Source: UBA6168 sp964573725
GTDB lineage: Bacteria > Bacteroidota > Bacteroidia > Chitinophagales > Saprospiraceae
Reading direction: 5' to 3'
Length of the DNA: 64,000 bases
Assembly (NCBI GenBank): GCA_964573725.1
Contig: CAZNLJ010000001.1
Location: 62,001 to 126,000, forward strand
A program made the position numbers and the translations under genes. Shown one piece after another: positions 1-9,963 of the stretch. The notes beneath the pieces were generated by a model, which saw nothing but the letters and a program-made list of their open reading frames with translations, ran no database searches and had not been told where the DNA came from. Numbering within the stretch: the stretch's first letter is position 1; the number at the start of each line of letters is the position of its first letter.

Positions 1-1
1 G

Positions 2-3000
2 GCAGGCCCGGGTACCTACACCGCAACCGAACTGACCGGCTCCTTCGCCCTGCTCACGGACGGTACCGCCGCCAAGTTCTATACCATCACGGCACCGTCC
101 ACCGGCGTCATGAACGTCAACTCCTGCCTCGGCGGTGTAGACACCCGCGTAGCGGTCCTCCAAGGCTGCCGCAACGCCCTCACCCTCATCGACCTCAATG
201 ATGATGCCTGCGAACTGACGCCGGGCGGGGATGCCTACGCCTCCTCCCTCGATGTCATCGTGACCGAAGGGGAAAGCTATGTCATCTACTGGGACGATAT
301 CTGGGATTCGACCGGTTTTGATTTCACCATCGCCTTCGGCGCCCTTCCTTCGGTAGACGTCACCTTCCATGTCGATATGCAGGACGAGACCGTGGCACCG
401 GACGGGGTCAAGGTCTCCATCAACGGTACGGAATACGACATGGTGGACGACAATGACGGCACCTGGTCCTACACCGGTTCCTTCACGGCCGCGGACATCC
501 TCGAATACCGCTTCGCCAACGGAGCCGGCAACCTGGAGGACAATGCGGACCTGGCGGGTTGCAGGACTGTGGCCGTCGGACTTAATGCACTGTCCACCAA
601 CTTGGTATGCTACAACTCCTGCTCCGCATGCCCACCCGATGTCGCTTGTCCCAATTGGATCCAGGACGATTTCGAGGAATATGCCTTGGGTGACATCAGC
701 CCGCAATCCGACGATTGGGCCACCTGGTCCGGTGCCGCCGGTGAGAACTCGGTCGTCAGTGCCGACCAGGCCAACAGCGGCGCCCAATCGCTTCACGTCA
801 CCGCCGCAGGCGGCGATGACCAACTGCTGCTGCTGGGCGACCGGACATCCGGCCACTACGTGCTGTCCTGGAAGATGTTCATCCCGACGGGCAGCGGCGC
901 CTACTATAACCTGCAGAAAGACCAGGACACGCCGGGTGTCGGCGATGCCTTTGCCAACGAGGTGGTTTTCCAGCCGGGCGGTACCGCCAGCTATTTCGTC
1001 GGCGGCGGCAGTGTGGATTTCAGCTATCCGCACGATACCTGGTTCACCGTGTACCATGACGTGGACCTCGACAACAACAGCAACCGCCTGCTCGTCGACG
1101 GCCAACTCGTCACCACCCATCCCGCCAACTGGCAGGCCGGCTCCCAGACCGGTATCGCCCAGCTCGGTTCCGTGGATTTCTTCGGCTGGAGCAACGTGTC
1201 GGCGGATTTCTTCGTCGACGACGTGCTGCTGAAGGAAATCGAAGCCTGCCCGGCCAATGCCATCATCTGCGACGGCTTCGATGCCTATGACCTCGGCGCA
1301 CCCGGCCCGCAAGCTCCCTGGTGGGATACCTGGACCTTCAACCCCGGCGGCCCGGACGATGGTGCCGTCGTCAACGAAGCCCAGTTCTCCTGCGAGCAGT
1401 CCCTGAAGATCAGCAATGCCGACGGGGACGATGTCCTGCTGCTGTTGGGTGACCGCACTTCCGGCAACTACCTGCTCAGCTGGAAGATGTTCGTACCCGC
1501 CGGCTTCGGAGCCTACTACAACACCCAGAAGTTCCAGGACAACCCCGGTGCCTCCAACGGTTTCGGGATGCAGATCGACTTCCTGGCGGATGGTACGGGC
1601 ACCCTCGATGCCGGCGGCGCCGATGCGGCTTCCTTCACCTACCCGCATGACGTTTGGTTCGATGTGGTCCACCATATCGATGTCGACAACGATGTCATGT
1701 CCCTGCGCATCGACGGTGTCGACGTGTACACCTGGCAAGTCAGCGACCGTGCCACGGTCACTACCATGGGTATCAAGCAAATCGGTGCCGTCGACCTGTA
1801 CGGCAATACGGGCAACCTCTATTACGTGGACGACGTCCTCTTCCAGGAATTGCCGGCTGCACCGGGCAACGCCTGCTTCGGCGCCATCGACCTGAACGAC
1901 TACCTCGGGGCCGGATTGGGAAGCACCACCGCCACCCCGCTCTTCGACAATACCAACAATTCGACCACGGCCTTCGACCCGGGTACCGGCTGGGAATGCT
2001 TCGGTGAACCGGACGGTGCCGGTGCCGCACCGGAACTGAACAACACCATGTGGTTCACCTTCGTTGGTGACGGCGAAACCTACTACATCGAGACAGGTGC
2101 CTGCGGCGCCGCCAACTACATCGAGGACGGCGACACCCAAATGGCCATCTATTCCGGCAACTGCGGAAGCCTGAGTCCCGTCGCGTGCAACGAGGACAGC
2201 CCTAATGCCGTCGCCGGCAATTACATCTCCGGCCTCGAACTGGCCACCACCGCCGGAACGACCTACTACCTGATGATCGACGGGTTCAACCTCTTCAACG
2301 GTCAGCAAATCTCCGCCGGGGAGTTCTGCCTGAACTTCACCCAGCTCACCGGTACGGTTCCTTCCGTTTCCGTCACCTTCCAGGTGGACATGACCGATTA
2401 TATCGCCGCCGGTGGTACGCTGGAGACGGTCAAGATCGCCGGTAACTTCACCGACAACGGTGCCAGCGTCCCGAACTGGACGCCGCCGGCTTCCCCGGTC
2501 TTCACCGACCTCGGCGATGACGTCTGGAGTGCCACCATCGAATTCCCCTTGTCTTCCGCCGGCCAAAGCCTGGAATACAAGTTCCTCAACACCGCCGATT
2601 CCTGGGGTGATTGCGGCGTGCAGCAGGAGTGCATGGGCGCGGAGGATGCCGACTGCAAAAATCCGAACAACGACAATCGCCTGCTGGTCATCCCGCAGGA
2701 GGATGTCACCCTGTGCTACATGTGGGAAGGTTGCGCCGATTGCAACACCACGGACGTCCGCGAGGCGTTCATCGATATGCCGATGACCATCGCTCCCAAT
2801 CCGTTCAGCAACCGCACGGTCGTCACCTTCCATACGGAAATCGCCAACGCCGAAGTCCGCTTGACCAATGCCATGGGACAACTGGTCGACACGTACCGTG
2901 TCAACGGTCCCCAATTGGTCATTGACCGCAACGGCTTGACCTCCGGTATGTACTTCCTGCACGTGGTCACCACGGAAGGGGTATCCGCCGCCCACAAGCT

Positions 3001-3013
3001 CATCGTCGAATAA
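2..3013 (+). CDS. Large T9SS-exported multidomain protein, 5'-truncated by window edge
   Basis: The reading frame is open from the first complete codon, so the true start and any signal peptide lie outside; about 1003 residues are visible. The last ~75 residues form a type A T9SS sorting domain (APNPFSNRTVVTF, then a GMYFLHV strand, ending KLIVE), so the protein is expected to be exported and attached to or released from the cell surface. Upstream are two tandem ~190-residue modules sharing LLLLGDRTSG and LSWKMF, which look like jelly-roll/lectin-type folds, and a PPC-like stretch around MWFTFVGDGETYYIE. Two modules beginning with VTFxVDM resemble starch-binding or E-set folds. A carbohydrate-binding or adhesive role is inference. 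A strong terminator follows. T9SS cargo status is firm; substrate is unknown. Confidence 0.85.
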   Translation, partial: AGPGTYTATELTGSFALLTDGTAAKFYTITAPSTGVMNVNSCLGGVDTRVAVLQGCRNALTLIDLNDDACELTPGGDAYASSLDVIVTEGESYVIYWDDIWDSTGFDFTIAFGALPSVDVTFHVDMQDETVAPDGVKVSINGTEYDMVDDNDGTWSYTGSFTAADILEYRFANGAGNLEDNADLAGCRTVAVGLNALSTNLVCYNSCSACPPDVACPNWIQDDFEEYALGDISPQSDDWATWSGAAGENSVVSADQANSGAQSLHVTAAGGDDQLLLLGDRTSGHYVLSWKMFIPTGSGAYYNLQKDQDTPGVGDAFANEVVFQPGGTASYFVGGGSVDFSYPHDTWFTVYHDVDLDNNSNRLLVDGQLVTTHPANWQAGSQTGIAQLGSVDFFGWSNVSADFFVDDVLLKEIEACPANAIICDGFDAYDLGAPGPQAPWWDTWTFNPGGPDDGAVVNEAQFSCEQSLKISNADGDDVLLLLGDRTSGNYLLSWKMFVPAGFGAYYNTQKFQDNPGASNGFGMQIDFLADGTGTLDAGGADAASFTYPHDVWFDVVHHIDVDNDVMSLRIDGVDVYTWQVSDRATVTTMGIKQIGAVDLYGNTGNLYYVDDVLFQELPAAPGNACFGAIDLNDYLGAGLGSTTATPLFDNTNNSTTAFDPGTGWECFGEPDGAGAAPELNNTMWFTFVGDGETYYIETGACGAANYIEDGDTQMAIYSGNCGSLSPVACNEDSPNAVAGNYISGLELATTAGTTYYLMIDGFNLFNGQQISAGEFCLNFTQLTGTVPSVSVTFQVDMTDYIAAGGTLETVKIAGNFTDNGASVPNWTPPASPVFTDLGDDVWSATIEFPLSSAGQSLEYKFLNTADSWGDCGVQQECMGAEDADCKNPNNDNRLLVIPQEDVTLCYMWEGCADCNTTDVREAFIDMPMTIAPNPFSNRTVVTFHTEIANAEVRLTNAMGQLVDTYRVNGPQLVIDRNGLTSGMYFLHVVTTEGVSAAHKLIVE

Positions 3014-3061
3014 ACGAAATCGCTTTTTCCGGATGTATCCGAAACCGGACCATCCGGCATC

Positions 3062-3104
3062 GACAGCCCGTTCCTTGGTTTTTTGGAACGGGCTGTTCCT
3101 TTTA
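3062..3104 (+). terminator. Rho-independent terminator after the T9SS protein
   Basis: A perfect 12-bp stem (ACAGCCCGTTCC at 3063-3074 against GGAACGGGCTGT at 3085-3096) with a 10-base loop is followed by a T-rich tail. It lies 50 bases after the stop of the upstream gene. It abuts the first possible ATG of the next gene (3106), which argues for the internal start at 3133. Confidence 0.8.
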
Positions 3105-3132
3105 CATGCGGGACAACAAACCAAGCTTCCTT

Positions 3133-4794
3133 ATGGCGCTTCACCCATTCCTTCAGGTACATGATAGTGACAATGTGCTGGTCGCCTTGACCGACTTGTC
3201 CGCCGGCCGGTCGGTTGATTTCGGCCATCGCACCCTTCCGCTGCGGGATGACATCCCCATCAAGCACAAATTTGCGGTTTCCGACCTCCACCCCGGCGAT
3301 CCGGTCGTCATGTACGGGGTGGTCGTCGGCCGGGCCACTTCGCGCATTCCTGCCGGCGGGCGTATCACCCGGGAGAATGTCGTGCATGCGGCGGCGGACT
3401 ACCGGGTGTCCGAGCGCCCGGACTCCGCATCCTGGCAAAGACCGGATGTCTCCGCTTTCCGGAACCGGACCTTCCAAGGCTACAGACGCACCCACGGGAG
3501 GGCGGGTACCAGGAACCACTGGCTGGTGATTCCCATGGTCTTCTGCGAGAACCGGAACATCCAGGTGATGCGGACCGCGATGCTGGAACCGCTGGGATAC
3601 ATCAGCGAACGAAGCTTTTCGGTAGATGTCAACGCCCTGGTATCCGCCTATCGATCGGGTGCCGGTCCGGATGCCATCCGGCGACTGACTTTGGACCACA
3701 GGACGGAACACATCCTGGGTCGGCGGGTTTTTCCCAACGTGGACGGCATCAAGTTCCTGACCCACGACGGCGGCTGCGGCGGTACGCGGGAGGATGCCGA
3801 AATGCTGTGCCGGTTGTTGGCAGGCTACATCGCCCATCCGAATGTCGCCGGTGCCACCGTGTTGAGCCTGGGCTGCCAGCATGCCCAGCTCGAATGGCTG
3901 GAACAGCTGCTGTACGAAACCGTCCCTGGGTTTGACAAGCCGCTTTTCCTGCTGGAGCAACAAAAAAGCAAGTCCGAACGGCAATTCATCGCCCATGCCA
4001 TCCAGGAGACCTTCGCCGGTCTGGCGCAAGCCAACCAGCTGGAAAGGGAACCGGTACCGATCCGGGAACTTTGCCTGGGATTGGAGTGCGGCGGCTCGGA
4101 CGGCTTCTCCGGCATCACGGCGAATCCTGCCCTGGGCCGGGCGGCGGACATGCTCGTCGGCTTGGGTGGCACGGCCATTCTCTCGGAATTTCCAGAGCTG
4201 CACGGGGTGGAACAGGAATTGGTCAACCGCTGCACCCGGATCGAGACCGCCCGCAAGTTCCAGACCCTGATGCAGGCCTATGCCCAACGGGCAGCTGCCG
4301 TCGGTTCCGGATTCGACATGAATCCGTCTCCGGGAAATATCCGGGACGGGCTCATCACCGATGCCATGAAATCCGCCGGTGCCGCCAGGAAAGGCGGGAC
4401 TGCACCGGTCTCCGATGTCCTGGATTATACGCAACCGGCGCTGAATCCAGGCTTGAACCTGCTATGTACGCCGGGAAATGACGTGGAAAGTACGACGGGC
4501 CTGGCCGGTTCCGGTGCCAACCTGATCGTGTTCACCACCGGGCTGGGCACACCGACCGGCAATCCGGTGGCACCGACCATCAAGATGTCCACCAACACCC
4601 GATTGGCGGAACAGATGCCGGACTTGATCGACATCGATGCCGGCACCATTGTGTCCGGTACCGATACGACGGAGAGCATCGGTTCGGCACTGATGGAACT
4701 CATGATAGCGGTGGCCGGCGGGGAGGTGCTTACCCGGTCGGAACGGCTTGGGCAGGACGACTTCATTCCCTGGAAGCGGGGTGTCTCCTTGTAG
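3133..4794 (+). CDS. uxaA: Altronate dehydratase (UxaA family)
   Basis: Converts D-altronate to 2-keto-3-deoxygluconate in galacturonate catabolism, in the cytoplasm. The N-terminal ~90 residues form the SAF domain (DNVLVALTDLSAG, then GRITRENVV). The UxaA/GarD catalytic part begins at GTRNHW, and an HDGGCGGT motif follows; length (about 553 residues) fits the family. The frame also has an ATG at 3106, but that lies against the upstream terminator, so 3133 is preferred; no clear ribosome site decides this. The next gene is convergent with an 11-base gap. No other uronate-pathway genes are adjacent, though a gluconokinase lies at 45981-47489. A galactarate or other sugar-acid dehydratase is the main alternative. 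Confidence 0.85.
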   Translation: MALHPFLQVHDSDNVLVALTDLSAGRSVDFGHRTLPLRDDIPIKHKFAVSDLHPGDPVVMYGVVVGRATSRIPAGGRITRENVVHAAADYRVSERPDSASWQRPDVSAFRNRTFQGYRRTHGRAGTRNHWLVIPMVFCENRNIQVMRTAMLEPLGYISERSFSVDVNALVSAYRSGAGPDAIRRLTLDHRTEHILGRRVFPNVDGIKFLTHDGGCGGTREDAEMLCRLLAGYIAHPNVAGATVLSLGCQHAQLEWLEQLLYETVPGFDKPLFLLEQQKSKSERQFIAHAIQETFAGLAQANQLEREPVPIRELCLGLECGGSDGFSGITANPALGRAADMLVGLGGTAILSEFPELHGVEQELVNRCTRIETARKFQTLMQAYAQRAAAVGSGFDMNPSPGNIRDGLITDAMKSAGAARKGGTAPVSDVLDYTQPALNPGLNLLCTPGNDVESTTGLAGSGANLIVFTTGLGTPTGNPVAPTIKMSTNTRLAEQMPDLIDIDAGTIVSGTDTTESIGSALMELMIAVAGGEVLTRSERLGQDDFIPWKRGVSL

Positions 4795-4805
4795 TGGACA
4801 AGCCG

Positions 4806-5885
4806 TCATTCCTCCAACCGGTAGACCACCGTGCGTACCCTGGCCGATACTTGCCCATCGGGTTCCTGTTGCCGCAGGACCAACCTGTCGGCGGCCGGCA
4901 ATTCGAACAGTTGCCGAAGGTCCCGGACCGGTACCAACGGGATATCCAACCGGCGGCAGGCCTCCAGCCACGCATCGGCCGTTCGGAGGGCGAAACCCGC
5001 CTGCAGCTGCGCATACAGGGCCGCCCGGTTCGCCAAGCGCAGGGCATTGGTTCGGAAACGTTCGTCAGCCGGCAGCCCAGGCTGTTCCAAGACCCCACAC
5101 AAGGCGGTGAAATGCCGGTCGGTTCCACTGGCCAACAAGAGGGGCCGGCCATCCGCCGAGGTGAAGATTTCCCCGTACGGCGCAATGTTCGGGTGGAGGG
5201 TCCCCATGGGAACCGGCAGCACCCCCAGGTTCAGCCAGTTGGCCGCCTGATTGGCCAAGGCGGCCACCCCTGCATCGAACAGGCTGACCCGGACTACCCC
5301 GCCTTGCCCCGTCCGTTCCCGACGATATAGAGCCGCAAGAATTCCTTCTTTCATTTGGTGTGCCGCCAACAGGTCCATCAAGGCCACCGGCAGTTTGGCA
5401 GGCGGGCCGTCCGGACTGCCGGTCATCGAGATCCAACCGGTCTCCGCCTGGATGGCCGCATCGAAGCCGGGCCGGGGATCCTCCGCGCCGTAGGCGGTCA
5501 ATTGGGCATATATCAAGCGGGGGTTTGCAGCCCGCAGGGTCGACGCATCCAACCCGAAGCGCTTGGAAGTCGATTCCCTGACATTGCAGACGAGGATGTC
5601 GGCCGTCGGGACCATTCCCAGGAAAAGATCGCGGTCCCCGGCAGATTCCAAGTCCAGAAACAAGGTGCGTTTACCCCAGTTGACGGAATGGTAATAGGCG
5701 GAAGCGGAAGCCGTTTCGGCTTCCATCGGCATTTTCCAGTGTCGGGTGACATCGCCGCCGGTCCGGCGGTTTTCCACTTTGGTGACTTGTGCCCCCTGTT
5801 CGGCAAAAAACATCCCCACCGCCGGTCCAGCCAGTACGCTGGCCCATTCGATGACGACCAGGTCCTTGAATATCTCGTTTGTCAT
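4806..5885 (-). CDS. Class III CoA-transferase (CaiB/BaiF family)
   Basis: Predicted to transfer CoA between an acyl-CoA donor and a carboxylic acid through a covalent aspartyl intermediate. The fold shows in VIEWASVLAGP at the N-terminus, FDAAIQAETG and GSPDGPPAKLP, and the putative catalytic Asp171 lies in LMDLLAAH, at the place of Asp169 of formyl-CoA transferase. At 359 residues it is slightly shorter than the usual ~400. The frame runs upstream to 6086, but MTNEIFKDL at 5885 matches where family members begin, and the extra 67 residues look like untranslated sequence. It is divergent from the oxidoreductase at 6122. The acid substrate cannot be read from the sequence. Confidence 0.85.
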   Translation of the reverse strand: MTNEIFKDLVVIEWASVLAGPAVGMFFAEQGAQVTKVENRRTGGDVTRHWKMPMEAETASASAYYHSVNWGKRTLFLDLESAGDRDLFLGMVPTADILVCNVRESTSKRFGLDASTLRAANPRLIYAQLTAYGAEDPRPGFDAAIQAETGWISMTGSPDGPPAKLPVALMDLLAAHQMKEGILAALYRRERTGQGGVVRVSLFDAGVAALANQAANWLNLGVLPVPMGTLHPNIAPYGEIFTSADGRPLLLASGTDRHFTALCGVLEQPGLPADERFRTNALRLANRAALYAQLQAGFALRTADAWLEACRRLDIPLVPVRDLRQLFELPAADRLVLRQQEPDGQVSARVRTVVYRLEE

Positions 5886-6121
5886 GCGCAGGATTTCATT
5901 GGTTCCGCCGGAAAAAGGCCCATCGGCAAACGGCCGCTTGTTCCGGTCAAGCCATTCAACCCGCCAAGCTGCGAAAGGGTTGGGAACAGTTTTGTTTTTT
6001 ACAAAAAAAATACGACTTTCAGCGCGTCGGCATGAATTTGTCCGCCGCAGTCCCGGCCAAGTCCGAATCGGACCGGTTGCGGGCAATTTTTCGCCTCCAC
6101 TCCTGTAAAAGCAAGCAATTC

Positions 6122-7525
6122 ATGAAGAATCATCAAAACAGCGGTTCGCGGAGATCTTTCGTCAGGAAGATGGCGACCGGTGCCCTGGGTTCCGCCCTGC
6201 TGCCGACCGTCGGCGCCGCAGCCCGTCCGGCACAAGAACTGGCCTGGGAACGTCCCGGGGGAATTTTTTCGGCCAATGATACCATTCGGATCGCCTGTGT
6301 CGGCATGGGTATCATGGGATTTGAAAATTGCCGAACCGCCCGGAAGGTCCCGGGGGTCGAACTGGTGGCGGTTTGCGACCTGTACGACGGGCACCTGGCA
6401 CGTGCCAAGGAGGTGTTCGGCAAGCACCTGTACACCACCCGCCGCTATGAAGAGTTGCTCAACCGCCCCGATATCGATGCGGTTTTCGTATGTACCAGCG
6501 ACCACTGGCATGACCACATCTCCATTGCCGCCATGCAGGCGGGCAAGGCCGTATATTGTGAAAAACCCATGGTGCAGCACCTGGAGGAAGGCAAGGCCGT
6601 CATCGAGGCGCAGGAAGCCACCGGCCAGATCCTGCAGGTCGGCAGCCAACGGGTCAGCTCCATCGTCAGCGTCAAGGCCCGGGAACTGTTCCAACAGGGT
6701 GCCATCGGCCAATTGATCGCCGCCGAGTCCTGGATGGACCGCCAATCCGCCAACGGCGCCTGGCAGTACTCGATCCCGACCGACGCATCGGCGGAGACGG
6801 TCGACTGGGAACGCTTCCAGGGGGATGCTCCCAAGCGGAATTTCGATCCGGTCCGCTTCTTCCGTTGGCGGAATTACCAGGATTACGGTACCGGCGTCGG
6901 CGGCGACCTCTTCGTCCACTTGTTCTCCGGCTTGCATTATGTCATCGATTCGCCCGGCCCGGGAACCATCTTCGCCACCGGCGGACTGCGGTACTGGAAG
7001 GACGGGCGGGATGTCCCGGATGTCCAGATCGCCTTGATGGATTATCCCGAAACCGCCAACCATCCGGCGTTCAACCTGCAGATGCGGGTCAACCTGATCA
7101 GCGGAGACGGCGGCGGATTCATGAACCGGCTCGTCGGTACGGAAGGCATCATGGAAATCGGGTGGTCCAACCTGGTCGTCCGCCGAAGTGAAGTGGACCG
7201 AGATCCCGGCTATGGCGGTTGGGACACCTATGATACCTTCTCCAGCGAGCAACAGACCGCCTACAAGGCTTGGTATGAAGCGCAATATCCGGCCAGGCCG
7301 CCCCGGCTGAACGCCCCGGAGGTCCAGGAATATACCGTGCCGAAAGGATACGACGAGCGCTTGGACCACCACCGGAATTTTTTCGACAGCATCCGGAGCG
7401 GAAAGAAACCCGTCGAGGATGCCGTTTTCGGATTCCGTGCCGCCGCACCTTCCCTTGCCGCCAACATCAGCTACTTTGAGAAGCGCCTGGTTCACTGGGA
7501 TCCCGTCCGCATGGTCATGAAGTAA
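6122..7525 (+). CDS. Tat-exported Gfo/Idh/MocA family oxidoreductase
   Basis: NAD(P)-dependent sugar oxidoreductase family. The N-terminus carries a twin-arginine signal (SRRSFVRKM at residues 9-17, then a hydrophobic stretch), so export in folded, cofactor-loaded form is expected. The Rossmann motif is GMGIMG (61-66) and the family CEKPM motif is at 146-150 with Lys148. The C-terminal half has the alpha/beta substrate domain (GGDLFVHLFSG). Length 467 residues is typical of the long Tat-bearing Bacteroidota and Planctomycetota members. The frame opens at 5879, but the Tat signal fixes the start at 6122. Substrate unknown; neighbouring sugar-acid and glycosidase-like genes suggest a role in glycan use (inference). 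Confidence 0.88.
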   Translation: MKNHQNSGSRRSFVRKMATGALGSALLPTVGAAARPAQELAWERPGGIFSANDTIRIACVGMGIMGFENCRTARKVPGVELVAVCDLYDGHLARAKEVFGKHLYTTRRYEELLNRPDIDAVFVCTSDHWHDHISIAAMQAGKAVYCEKPMVQHLEEGKAVIEAQEATGQILQVGSQRVSSIVSVKARELFQQGAIGQLIAAESWMDRQSANGAWQYSIPTDASAETVDWERFQGDAPKRNFDPVRFFRWRNYQDYGTGVGGDLFVHLFSGLHYVIDSPGPGTIFATGGLRYWKDGRDVPDVQIALMDYPETANHPAFNLQMRVNLISGDGGGFMNRLVGTEGIMEIGWSNLVVRRSEVDRDPGYGGWDTYDTFSSEQQTAYKAWYEAQYPARPPRLNAPEVQEYTVPKGYDERLDHHRNFFDSIRSGKKPVEDAVFGFRAAAPSLAANISYFEKRLVHWDPVRMVMK

Positions 7526-7656
7526 GCGGTCCGCCCGCCGCGTCGATTCCTCGGTCGTCAGGCCGGCTTCCATACCTGGTAGCCGCCCGACATCAGCTTG
7601 CCCGCTGGATGCCGATGGATCCGCCGGCGTGCTCCTCCGCGCACCCGTTCCTACCG

Positions 7657-9945
7657 ATGATATATCTACGAAGCATCCTGTCCGGCCGCTCATGCCGGAC
7701 TCATCCGACAGCCGACCCTTGGTCGCTAACAGCCCTGCTGCTGTTGGCCTGGGCCTGCCTGCCCGGCATGCTTGCCGCCCAGCCGGTACTCGTCGAGCTG
7801 GACACCCTGCCCGCCTACGGCGCGAATGCCTGTCACGAGGCAAGGGATTGGCTCGTCCATCCCGGCGACTGCCGGACGACCGTGTACCGGGAAGGCACCC
7901 GCGACATAGTCCTCAGCAACGGACTGGTCTTGCGGCGGTGGCGGATCTATCCGGGATTCGCCACCACCCATGTCACCCTTTCCTCGAACGGGGAGAACTT
8001 CGTCCGCGGCGTAAAACCGGAGGCCAGGCTCGTCCTGGACGGGGATACGGTGGATATCGGCGGACTCCAGGGGCAACCGGAGTACGCCTACCTGCTGCCG
8101 GAATGGCTGGACGACATGACCGCCCCTCCGGACGCTTTCCGGCTGGATGCCTATGAGATAGATTCGATCCCTCCGCTCATGCCCTGGAAACAGACCCGCT
8201 GGATACCGGCGACCCGGTTTGCGGCGACCGGGCGGCGCATCCATTTCCACTTTTCTCATCCGGCGGAGAAATGGAAAGGAATCCGGGTGACCATCCATTA
8301 CGAAATGTACGATGGGATCCCGCTGGTCGGCAAATGGATCTCCATTCAGGTCGAGGGACGAAAAGCCTTGCGGCTGGACCATTTCACCAGTGAAATCCTC
8401 GCCGTCCGGGAAGAGGAAAGCGCCGTAGACCACGGGGCCGGTTTGCTAACCCCGAACATCCTGGTACAAAGCGACTATGCTTTCCATGACATGAGCAGCC
8501 GGTTTTCCAACAAGACCGTCCATTGGTTGCCCGACCCCCAATACAGCTCGCAGGTCAACTACCTGCGGCAGACACCCTGCCTGCTCGCGGTTTTTCCACC
8601 CATCGGGCCTGGCATCGTCCTTTCCCCGGGTGACACCTTCCGTACGTTCCGGATATGGGAACTTTTTCTCGACAGCCATGACCGCGAACGAAAAGGACTG
8701 GCGGAACGGCGGATGTACCGCATCCTCAGCCCTTGGGCTACGGAGAATCCCATCTTCATGCACCTGACCTCCACCGATCCCGAGGTCATCCGCTCGGCCG
8801 TCGACCAATGCGCGGAAACCGGTTTCGAGATGGTCATCCTCAGTTTCGGCAGCGGTTTCAACATGGAGGATACCCGGCCCGAAAATATCGCCAAATTCAA
8901 GGGCCTGGCGGATTATGCCCATTCCAAAGGCATTCAGTTGGGCGGTTACTCCCTATTTTCCAGTCGGCGCATCGACGACCGGAACGATTGCATCCATCCC
9001 CAAACCGGCAAACCGGGCGGAGCGATTTTCGGAAATGCCCCCTGCCTCGGCAGTGCCTGGGGCATCGAATACCTCAACCACCTGCGGAACTTCCTTTCGA
9101 AGACCGGATTCGACCTCCTCGAACACGACGGCCCATACCCGGGTGACCTTTGTGCCAGCTCCGGGCACCCCGGGCACGAAGGTCTCGAGGATTCCCAATG
9201 GCAGCAATGGTCCATGACCGTCGAATTTTACGAATGGTTGCGGGAGCAAGGGATTTATCTGAATGCGCCGGATTGGTATTTCCTGAATGGCAGCAACAAG
9301 ACCGGTATCGGGTACCGGGAAGTGAACTGGTCCCTTCCGCGCGAAAGGCAGCTTATCCTGGGGAGACAGAACATTTACGACGGCACCTGGACCAAACTCC
9401 CTTCGATGGGTTGGACGTTCACCCCCCTGGTGGAATACCACGGAGGGGGTGCGGCCGCTACCCTGGAGCCGCTGTCGGAACACCTCGATGCCTACCTGGC
9501 ACACCTGTGGCAAAATTTCGGCGCCGGCGTCCAGAGCTGCTACCGGGGGCCCCGGTTGTATGATGGTCCGGTCGTAAAGGAAGCGGTTGTCCGCGTCGTC
9601 GATTGGTACAAACAATACCGCGACATTCTCAATGCGGATGTCATCCACCTGCGAAGGCCCGACGGACAGGATTGGGACGGGTTCCTCCACGTCGACCCGC
9701 AATTGCCGGTCAAAGGCATGGCCATGCTCTTCAATCCGACCGATGTCCCCTTGTCACGATCCATCCGATTGCCCTTGTATTATACCGGCCTTCGGGAAAA
9801 CGCGACCGTCTCCCTCGGCTATAGCGACCGGACGGCGGCGCTGTTCGCCGAAAGCGAGCGACAGCCGCTGGATGCAGCGGGCTCCATCCGACTGGACCTG
9901 GTATTGCCGGCCCGGGGTTGGGTCGCGGTCCGGCTGACAGAATGA
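7657..9945 (+). CDS. Secreted glycoside hydrolase-like protein (alpha-galactosidase-like clan)
   Basis: A 762-residue protein with an N-terminal signal (LTALLLLAWACLPGMLAAQ). The N-terminal ~300 residues look like a beta-sandwich domain. A TIM-barrel-like region follows (FEMVILSFGSGF, then FDLLEHDGPYPGD), in which the Asp of EHDGPYPGD sits at a strand end as acidic catalytic residues do in clan GH-D/GH36-like enzymes. The last ~100 residues form a beta-rich C-terminal domain (MAMLFNPTD, GWVAVRLTE). The start at 7657 (MIYLRSIL) is chosen because the signal sequence follows; 7609 is also possible. I could not assign a named GH family, so catalytic function is inferred from fold and context next to a Tat-exported sugar oxidoreductase. 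Confidence 0.6.
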   Translation: MIYLRSILSGRSCRTHPTADPWSLTALLLLAWACLPGMLAAQPVLVELDTLPAYGANACHEARDWLVHPGDCRTTVYREGTRDIVLSNGLVLRRWRIYPGFATTHVTLSSNGENFVRGVKPEARLVLDGDTVDIGGLQGQPEYAYLLPEWLDDMTAPPDAFRLDAYEIDSIPPLMPWKQTRWIPATRFAATGRRIHFHFSHPAEKWKGIRVTIHYEMYDGIPLVGKWISIQVEGRKALRLDHFTSEILAVREEESAVDHGAGLLTPNILVQSDYAFHDMSSRFSNKTVHWLPDPQYSSQVNYLRQTPCLLAVFPPIGPGIVLSPGDTFRTFRIWELFLDSHDRERKGLAERRMYRILSPWATENPIFMHLTSTDPEVIRSAVDQCAETGFEMVILSFGSGFNMEDTRPENIAKFKGLADYAHSKGIQLGGYSLFSSRRIDDRNDCIHPQTGKPGGAIFGNAPCLGSAWGIEYLNHLRNFLSKTGFDLLEHDGPYPGDLCASSGHPGHEGLEDSQWQQWSMTVEFYEWLREQGIYLNAPDWYFLNGSNKTGIGYREVNWSLPRERQLILGRQNIYDGTWTKLPSMGWTFTPLVEYHGGGAAATLEPLSEHLDAYLAHLWQNFGAGVQSCYRGPRLYDGPVVKEAVVRVVDWYKQYRDILNADVIHLRRPDGQDWDGFLHVDPQLPVKGMAMLFNPTDVPLSRSIRLPLYYTGLRENATVSLGYSDRTAALFAESERQPLDAAGSIRLDLVLPARGWVAVRLTE

Positions 9946-9963
9946 ACCGGGAAAACAAGCGGG

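Noticed and set aside
2716..4434. Open antisense frame of 572 codons opposite uxaA
   Set aside because: The sense frame carries full UxaA motifs; the antisense translation has no recognisable domain and crosses the end of the upstream gene and its terminator.
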